A DNA stretch of 9,008 nt from Deltaproteobacteria bacterium UBA5756. GTDB lineage: Bacteria > Desulfobacterota > Syntrophorhabdia > Syntrophorhabdales > Syntrophorhabdaceae. A model generated the notes under the pieces. That model worked only from the letters and a program-made list of their open reading frames with translations. It did no database searches and was not told where the DNA came from. Within the stretch, counting starts at the first letter, position 1, and every line of letters starts with the position of its first letter. The stretch covers positions 1-9,008 of the forward strand of contig DIFE01000132.1 of assembly GCA_002418985.1 (NCBI GenBank), given 5' to 3'. The position numbers were made by a program, and so were the translations under genes. Positions 1 through 5,769 of the stretch are shown here, one piece after another.

Positions 1-416
1 TCTCCAGGCATGTCCGGAAAGGGGGTGGACTTAATATTTCTCCTTTGCTTCAATCTCAGAAAAGTTGGGAGTTCGGCAGACAAAATGGAACCCTTCAATG
101 ACCTAACTGAGGGTTGAGGAATCCCTTTCCGTCACGGTCGTTCCTGAATATCTTCTGCTTGGCGTTCTCCCTTGATGTGACGTGATAAAGGGCGCCGGGA
201 CACTCTATACGCAGGACCCGGGCCATCGGGAGAGCATATCATGGGAAAAGTGATCTTTCAAGGTCTGACCCCAGGTAGGTTCCTGTCGTGGACGTTTGTT
301 TTCTCCTCCGCGATGGAGGCCATCCGATCTGCATGCCTCGCCGGCAAAACATCGAAAAACATGATATGTAATCTGTTTAACATTCAAAACATATTCCGCT
401 TGCTATCTTTAAAAAG

Positions 417-429
417 AGAAGATTCTTCT
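417..429. promoter_or_regulatory. Short perfect dyad, possible operator
   Basis: AGAAGA-T-TCTTCT is a perfect 6+1+6 inverted repeat in the AT-rich part of the leader, about 140 bases before the first start codon. Its position would suit a regulator site or the 5' untranslated region, but a 13-base dyad can arise by chance and I recognise no regulator consensus. Role is inference only. Confidence 0.15.
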
Positions 430-555
430 GCTTATCGATCTACATAGGGGTTCATGATCAGACACTTTGTCATCCATTGTATTCTAGGCAAATTTTGGCG
501 GCCCGACATTTCCCCGCCTCGCCGTTCTTGATCTCCTTTATTACACGTTTCATTC

Positions 556-562
556 AAGGGGG
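556..562 (+). promoter_or_regulatory. Ribosome binding site of the TPR gene
   Basis: AAGGGGG lies 7 bases before the ATG at 570. It decides the start of the first gene. The frame is open further upstream to a TTG at 477, but that start has no comparable site. The internal ATG at 663, which would give a shorter and more typical signal peptide, is preceded by no clear Shine-Dalgarno. Confidence 0.65.
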
Positions 563-569
563 CAATTTT

Positions 570-1439
570 ATGAACACAAGAGGTATAGTCGATTTTGCTT
601 TGGGTAAATTTGAAGCTCGTCGCGCACCAACATACGCCGGCGATTGCGTATTTCGTGCGGCAATGAAGAGCTCGATAATGCTTATCGTCTTTCTTCTGAT
701 GACGAATGGCATCCTGGTTCACGATGCCGCAGGGGACCAGATGTCGCAGGGGACCAGCAAGCAAGCGGTTCAAGGCGCTCCCGGCGACGTTGAAATCCAT
801 GCCGTCAAGGGCGGCTTTGAAGATTATGCCTCTTATCTCTACCGGTGTGCGGCCCAGGACTATGAAAAGTGGACCCAGTCCGGGCTTCCCGTCTATTTCC
901 ACAATGCCCTGTTTCATGTCAACTCGGCCATAGCCATCAATGCCGAACGGGGGGAATACTGGTTTCTCCAGGGGATTCTCTATGCCGCCCTCAACTCCGA
1001 CGCCCTGTCCATGGCAAAGGCAACTGGAAGCCTTATTCGCGCCCTGGAACTGAACCCCGATCATGGGCGGGCCCGGTTGTTGCTGGCCCGGGTCCTTCAG
1101 GAGCAGGGGAAATTCCTGCTCGCCGCGGAACAGTACCGCCTTTTGATCGAAAAAGAACCTCAAAAGGCGACCGGTCTGGTGGTAGGACCTCTGGCACTCT
1201 GCTACGTTGCGGACGATCAGATAAAGGACGGAATAACATATTTCAAGAACCTGTCCCTGCAATATCCCCGGTCAGTGGCAATCGCCGCCTCTCTCGCCGT
1301 GCTTTTGAAAAGCGACGACCAGAGAGCCCTCGCAAAAAAGGAACTGCAGCGGGTCATTTCAGGTAAAACAGCCCCGGACGCCGAAAGGACATACGTGCGG
1401 GATCTGCTGAACGAATGGGATAAGGGAGGAACTCAGTGA
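570..1439 (+). CDS. Exported TPR-repeat protein
   Basis: A 289-residue protein, probably periplasmic, acting as a protein-protein scaffold. The start at 570 is set by the Shine-Dalgarno at 556-562. The first 31 residues are a polar, Arg-containing extension, followed by a hydrophobic export segment (about 32-50, MLIVFLLM core) with a plausible cleavage after Ala-Ala-Gly near the Asp-Gln step. The mature part is helical. About four TPR-like units are visible: near 127-163 (ending LELNP), 166-197 (ending IEKEP, with the typical A-x-x-Y pattern), 206-233 and 236-268. No catalytic motif is seen. It is the first gene of the operon, and its TGA overlaps the GTG start of the next gene. A 17-bp tandem duplication lies at the signal peptide/mature boundary. 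TPR assignment is by pattern only. Starting at 663 instead would give 258 residues. Confidence 0.85.
   Translation: MNTRGIVDFALGKFEARRAPTYAGDCVFRAAMKSSIMLIVFLLMTNGILVHDAAGDQMSQGTSKQAVQGAPGDVEIHAVKGGFEDYASYLYRCAAQDYEKWTQSGLPVYFHNALFHVNSAIAINAERGEYWFLQGILYAALNSDALSMAKATGSLIRALELNPDHGRARLLLARVLQEQGKFLLAAEQYRLLIEKEPQKATGLVVGPLALCYVADDQIKDGITYFKNLSLQYPRSVAIAASLAVLLKSDDQRALAKKELQRVISGKTAPDAERTYVRDLLNEWDKGGTQ
723..756 (+). repeat. 17-bp tandem duplication inside the TPR gene
   Basis: GATGCCGCAGGGGACCA (723-739) is followed directly by GATGTCGCAGGGGACCA (740-756), 16 of 17 bases identical. The unit is not a multiple of three, so the two copies are read in different frames. Loss of one copy would join the signal peptide to a frame that reaches a TGA at about 791. 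The present two-copy state keeps the gene open. Confidence 0.85.
1422..1430 (+). promoter_or_regulatory. Ribosome binding site of the large gene, inside the TPR gene
   Basis: AAGGGAGGA, a near-perfect Shine-Dalgarno, lies inside the last codons of the TPR gene, 5 bases before a GTG at 1436. The GTG overlaps the TPR stop codon (GTGA, 1436-1439), a classic arrangement for translational coupling. It supports the GTG as the true start, as does the signal peptide that follows at once. Confidence 0.8.
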
Positions 1440-4400
1440 AACGGATCGACGGTCTACTGAAACGGTTTTTATTGGTCGTTCTCCTCGTTGTCACCACTTC
1501 TCCTCCCGCGCTCTGCTTCACCCTGGAATTAATGAAAGCGGCGGAGGCCGTGAGCGCAGGAACCGCGTCGAAGAAGCAGGAGGCGCTGGTCTTCAAGCAC
1601 AACGCCGAGATCAACCGGATGCGGATCAAGGATTATTCAATCACGGAATTAGTCGATGGCCAAAAGGTACGTCGCTCGATGACTGATGAAGTCTATCAAG
1701 AGTGCCAGAATTTCTATTCCAAAAAGAATCTGGAGATCGCCGGAAAGGCGGCTGCCGAGAATGGAGCCAGCATGAATCCCCAGCGGCGAGAAAGGAACAG
1801 ACCTTTCGATGCCGGCACAGACTCCGACTACATCGTGCAGGCGGACTCTCCGGAACAGGTCAAAACCATCCAGGATTCCTACAACCGGAAGGTGAATGAA
1901 TTTCTTGAAAAGAATGGTGTCGACCCGGAAAAGATCGATTACGCCAGGAAGAACGATGTGGATTTCATGGCCGATCCCAGGGGGGTAAACGCGGCGGATT
2001 TCGAAAGAATCGCCGGGCTCAACAACGACGCCTACAAGCGGCGAGACGCGGCGATGTATGAGGCCAAATCCCGGTCCGGAGAAACGCCGGACTTTGACGA
2101 AATTATGGCGTACAAGGACGAGATGGATGATTTCATACAGAAAAAGACCCGCGAAATCGAGCCGATTTCCCGGGCGCTCCGGGATCACCGGAAGCGGTAT
2201 CCGGATGAAAGAAAAGAGCCTTTGGATGCCCAGCAGAAACGTCTCGACATGGAGGCGCGTCTTCAGCAGAAGCAGGCCCAGAAAAGCAAATATCACGACC
2301 GAGCCCAGAACGCCACGTTGGAGCTGGCTAGACAGGCCGGTCTGGAGGATATCATCCGGCCGCAGCAATCCACCCTTCCGGCGGAGGGCAAGACAAGGGC
2401 GCCCTCCGAAACAGTATCCCAGAAGCAGCAGCAGATCAAATCGGCCGCGGCAGAAGCCGCGTCGTCACACCTTGCCTATCTCGACACCCTCAACGAAGTG
2501 CGCGTCCTGGGGGATATTGCCGGCAGGCACCCGGAAAATACCGAAGCGTACCGGGACCGAATCCTGAAAAAGACCGAAGGGATGACTCCGAGCCAGAAGG
2601 GAGAGATCATTGCCCGGATGCGGGAAACCGGAGCGCCAGACAGGCTGGTAAGAGAAATTACTGCTGAGATGAAGAGATCATCCGATACCGGCGTCAGGCA
2701 GAAACCGACGGCCGTCGAAACCCCTGCCAGACTCCAAAAGGCTGGAAGCATAGCGGCCTACTCAGGAGACCTGCTGAGCATCGCCGATCAACTGAAGAAG
2801 GCCGAGCAGGGCCAGCACCTGTTCTTCAATATTTCGGGGCGGGACAGTGAAGCGGTAAAGCTCACCAAAAAGGCGTTGGTGGCCGCCATCGAACTGGCCC
2901 CTATTCCCGTTATCGATGCCCTGGAGCAGGGATGGACCGTTGATGAGGAAGAAAAGCAATATATCCTGGAGCAGATACGCAAAGGCAAGACCGTCAATCC
3001 CGTGGCGAGTTTTCTGCGAGTGACGGGCAAGGTGACCTGGCGGGCCGTAGCCTCCATGACGATCGACCCCTTGGTCCTGGGCAAGGATGCCGTGGTCGAG
3101 GGGGCGAAGGCAGGGGGTACCGTCTGGAAAAACTGGCGGGACGATTCGATCCGCGAGGCTTCGGTTCACCTGCAGGGGCTGAAATTCGAGGGGATCACCG
3201 CCCGTGCCGAGGACATCGACCTCGACATAATCTTCGCACGACGCGACACCTTCACGGGCAGACTTTTCTACGGGGAAACAGCTAAAGAAGGTGATTTGCT
3301 GACGTTCCAGATTGCCAGAGATAAAAAATGGACCGATCGTTATGAGGCCAAATGGGAAATCTCGGGGCCGAAGAAACAGAAGCTGGCCGAGACCTCATCC
3401 GTCCCGGCAAGCTCGGACCGGGCGAATCGCCTCACATACAAATGCGAGAATGTCACGCCCGGCGACTACACGGTCACCTTCCGGATGTTCGATGCCAAAT
3501 CGAAACTGCAAATGGGTTTCCGGACCTATGTCTTCCAGATTGCCGAATCCGACCAGATTGCCCTTGGGCCGATCAGTGCCACCCTGAATTCATTTGAAGG
3601 CCCGGTACTGAAGGAGGCCGCCAAGGTCGGAGAAATTCTGGCCTTTCAATCTCAAAAGTCGGGCACGTGGGGCAGGACCCATGAGGTGCAGTGGCTCATA
3701 AACGGGGAGAACTACAAAACCGTAACGGGTGATGATCCCAAAGCGAACTTGCTGCGCTTCGATACCACCGGCATGGCGCCGGCCGCCTACACCATTGCCG
3801 TGCGCCTCATAGACACATCGGGGAAGACCCGGAAGATCATCGCCCACCAGGGCGCCTCTTTTCGCCTGGTCACAAATATCCTCGCCATGGACCCCTTTCA
3901 GATCCGTGCCTCCCTCAACGACTACGACGGGCCGCCGCTTCCCGCCTCAGTCCAGAACGGTGATGTCCTCGCCTTTCAGGCCGATTTGAAGCACCCTGCG
4001 GGAAAACCTGAACCGGCGCAGCTCTTCTGGCAGGTATACGACGGAATGGGAAAACCGGTACCGGGTCTCGGGAAGCAGGAACAGGTGTATGAATCGGGGG
4101 CGATAAAAAACCACCGCTTCAAGATCGGGTTGGATAACCTGGCAGACGGCGAATACTCGGTCGGACTGACCCATGTATTCAACGCCGCCCCCGGTGTGAA
4201 GGTGAACGCCGTCTCACGATTCAGAATCGCTCAGGCCGTGAGGATCGACAGGGTCCTTGTAACGGACAACCCTGACGATCAAAAGCACAAGGCGCTTTTC
4301 CCGCCCGATCGGGAGCCTATGCTCTATGCCCACTACACGATCGGACAGGGCGTTAACAAGGCAACTCTTACCCTGACGGCAAAAGATGCAAAGGGTCAAA

Positions 4401-5737
4401 CGATTGAAACCGTTTCCATGAAACGGCCCCGTCCCGGCGAGACACCACCTTATCGGGCGGGTCTGGCTGTTCCGGCCGGAAAGATACCCGTCGGCGAAGA
4501 AATCATCTTTGAGGCATTGATTGTCGCCGAAAACGGCAAGCGGCATACGGCCCGCACCACCTTTACAAGGGAAGCTCACAATCTGGTCCTGAATGTCCCG
4601 AAGAGCATGAAGAGCGGTGAAAACAGGACATTTTCCATCACCGTGCCCAAGGGCTTCAAAGGACCGTTCGTCGTGGATGTGCGCGCTTCCGGAAAAGGTC
4701 TCAGCTTAGGCCACACAGCCGGATCGTTGCATGGAAGCGTGGGCGGTATTGCCGCGGAATACGCGGAGACTGGAAACCTGATCGTGAAAGTAACCGATGC
4801 AGGCGGCAATAGCGCTTCGGCGCAGGCCAGAATCCTCATTGAGCCGTCGGGAAAACAATATGCCCATGCGCAACCTCCGTCGCCGAAACCTATGGCACCA
4901 GTTTCTCCGTCCCCGGTACGCACCCCATCCCCGATGCATACCTCTCCTTCCCACTCAGGGATTGAGAGCAGTCCTTCTCCCCAGCCGAAGCCGCCGGCAC
5001 CGGCACCAGGAATCGACTATGCAGCCGTGGGCAGACAGCATTGGGAGTGGGTCGTCAACAATATCATCAGCAGGACCATTCATTCCTGTCTCAGAAGCAG
5101 CGAACCCCAGCTCTACGACCAGTTTCGACGACAACTCCTCGGCATGAAATCGGTGGATTATGCCGCCCTCGGCAGAATGGACTCCCGGCGTCTTGCCGAT
5201 TTTTCTACCGAACAAGAACGGGTATTCGCACAGAGAGCTCTGTATGACGCCATCATGAGCCACGGCTTGAGAGGGGACTGTCCCGCAAAGATGATCGACC
5301 ATCTGGCCCGTCAGGGGCTGATTTCCCATGTCCAGGCGACAGCCTATCGGGACAGGCAAAAGACTCAGAATCATACCTCCCAGCCTTCCGCCGTTCGGGA
5401 GAGAGACCGGACCAGAACGGTTTACTGGGTCGTTTTGACGTCCGTATTCGATAAACAGACAAAGAAAACAAGGGCCGGCGCCCGGGTTGTCACCGGGAAC
5501 AGGCCGCCACCCACCGGTTTTTCGGCTCCCAATACGGCCGTGCCCGGCCACTATTTTTCTGTGACGAAGGCTTACGGGACCTTGGATCAGCGAAAAGCGC
5601 AGGAGATAGCGGGCGAGATAAACCGGGGGGGATACCGCGATGTTTTTTCCAGAACCAGCTATAGTGCGTCCGGCCATATAGGGAAAGGTTTGGAGGGCAG
5701 GCCGCTTGTAACCCATGACAGCGGTGTACCTCAATAA
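1436..5737 (+). CDS. Giant exported protein with tandem Ig-like modules
   Basis: A 1433-residue protein of unknown function, exported by a clear signal peptide (1-27: basic start, LLVVLLVV core, cleavage near Ala-Leu-Cys/Phe; not a good lipobox). Residues 28 to about 440 are charged and mostly helical, rich in Lys, Glu and Gln, possibly coiled coil, with a GTDSD motif at 127-131. Residues 443-567 hold more hydrophobic helices. Beta-sandwich, Ig-like modules follow at about 583-705, 706-815, 818-933, 935-1046 and 1049-1137. The first three share a G-(D/E)-x-L-x-F-Q strand (619-625, 732-738, 842-848), spaced 113 and 110 residues. A Pro/Ser linker spans 1146-1192. A helical domain follows, with Cys1218 and Cys1282. 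A C-terminal alpha/beta module covers about 1329-1410. The modular plan suggests a structural or adhesive envelope protein. Family and ligand are not recognised. Confidence 0.9.
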   Translation: MKRIDGLLKRFLLVVLLVVTTSPPALCFTLELMKAAEAVSAGTASKKQEALVFKHNAEINRMRIKDYSITELVDGQKVRRSMTDEVYQECQNFYSKKNLEIAGKAAAENGASMNPQRRERNRPFDAGTDSDYIVQADSPEQVKTIQDSYNRKVNEFLEKNGVDPEKIDYARKNDVDFMADPRGVNAADFERIAGLNNDAYKRRDAAMYEAKSRSGETPDFDEIMAYKDEMDDFIQKKTREIEPISRALRDHRKRYPDERKEPLDAQQKRLDMEARLQQKQAQKSKYHDRAQNATLELARQAGLEDIIRPQQSTLPAEGKTRAPSETVSQKQQQIKSAAAEAASSHLAYLDTLNEVRVLGDIAGRHPENTEAYRDRILKKTEGMTPSQKGEIIARMRETGAPDRLVREITAEMKRSSDTGVRQKPTAVETPARLQKAGSIAAYSGDLLSIADQLKKAEQGQHLFFNISGRDSEAVKLTKKALVAAIELAPIPVIDALEQGWTVDEEEKQYILEQIRKGKTVNPVASFLRVTGKVTWRAVASMTIDPLVLGKDAVVEGAKAGGTVWKNWRDDSIREASVHLQGLKFEGITARAEDIDLDIIFARRDTFTGRLFYGETAKEGDLLTFQIARDKKWTDRYEAKWEISGPKKQKLAETSSVPASSDRANRLTYKCENVTPGDYTVTFRMFDAKSKLQMGFRTYVFQIAESDQIALGPISATLNSFEGPVLKEAAKVGEILAFQSQKSGTWGRTHEVQWLINGENYKTVTGDDPKANLLRFDTTGMAPAAYTIAVRLIDTSGKTRKIIAHQGASFRLVTNILAMDPFQIRASLNDYDGPPLPASVQNGDVLAFQADLKHPAGKPEPAQLFWQVYDGMGKPVPGLGKQEQVYESGAIKNHRFKIGLDNLADGEYSVGLTHVFNAAPGVKVNAVSRFRIAQAVRIDRVLVTDNPDDQKHKALFPPDREPMLYAHYTIGQGVNKATLTLTAKDAKGQTIETVSMKRPRPGETPPYRAGLAVPAGKIPVGEEIIFEALIVAENGKRHTARTTFTREAHNLVLNVPKSMKSGENRTFSITVPKGFKGPFVVDVRASGKGLSLGHTAGSLHGSVGGIAAEYAETGNLIVKVTDAGGNSASAQARILIEPSGKQYAHAQPPSPKPMAPVSPSPVRTPSPMHTSPSHSGIESSPSPQPKPPAPAPGIDYAAVGRQHWEWVVNNIISRTIHSCLRSSEPQLYDQFRRQLLGMKSVDYAALGRMDSRRLADFSTEQERVFAQRALYDAIMSHGLRGDCPAKMIDHLARQGLISHVQATAYRDRQKTQNHTSQPSAVRERDRTRTVYWVVLTSVFDKQTKKTRAGARVVTGNRPPPTGFSAPNTAVPGHYFSVTKAYGTLDQRKAQEIAGEINRGGYRDVFSRTSYSASGHIGKGLEGRPLVTHDSGVPQ

Positions 5738-5758
5738 AGGCTGGTCATCGAGTTCCAG

Positions 5759-5766
5759 AAGGAGGT
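5759..5766 (+). promoter_or_regulatory. Ribosome binding site of the propeller-PDZ gene
   Basis: AAGGAGGT is almost fully complementary to the 16S 3' end and lies 3 bases before the ATG at 5770, a slightly tight spacing. It favours the ATG at 5770 over the in-frame ATG at 5809, which would shorten the long segment before the signal peptide but has no Shine-Dalgarno of similar quality. Confidence 0.75.
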
Positions 5767-5769
5767 ATC

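Larger units (their letters stand above)
1..569. other. Upstream non-coding region
   Basis: This 569-base stretch precedes the operon and has no convincing gene. An open frame from base 1 to the TGA near 115-117 could be the tail of an upstream gene, but nothing in it is recognisable. A 68-codon ATG frame at 241-447 has a fair Shine-Dalgarno (GGGAG at 228-232), but its second half is AT-rich and looks non-coding. The part from about 350 to 430 is the most AT-rich and is the likeliest place for the operon promoter. I could not find a -35/-10 pair with good matches and 16-18 bp spacing, nor a clean sigma-54 GG-N10-GC pair. A 13-base dyad sits at 417-429. Confidence 0.6.

Noticed and set aside
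160..176. Sigma-54-like TGGCG...TTG pattern
   Set aside because: The -12 element reads TG in place of the needed GC and the site is about 400 bases from the first start codon.
241..447. 68-codon small gene with a fair Shine-Dalgarno before the operon
   Set aside because: The second half is AT-rich with codon use unlike the neighbours, and the product has no recognisable feature. It cannot be separated from chance.
432..1262. 276-codon open frame on the minus strand
   Set aside because: It is antisense to the TPR gene, which has a Shine-Dalgarno, export signal and repeat pattern. The minus-strand translation shows no recognisable motif.
1490..1520. Lipobox at the end of the giant protein's signal peptide
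   Set aside because: The residues before the Cys are Pro-Ala-Leu. The position before Cys should be Gly, Ala or Ser, so ordinary signal peptidase cleavage is more likely.
1649..2368. 239-codon minus-strand frame inside the giant gene
   Set aside because: It lies opposite a long coherent coding frame and is a by-product of its codon bias.
4955..5734. 259-codon minus-strand frame opposite the end of the giant gene
   Set aside because: It is antisense to the linker, cysteine domain and terminal module, which are in frame with the signal peptide. No start signal or motif supports it.
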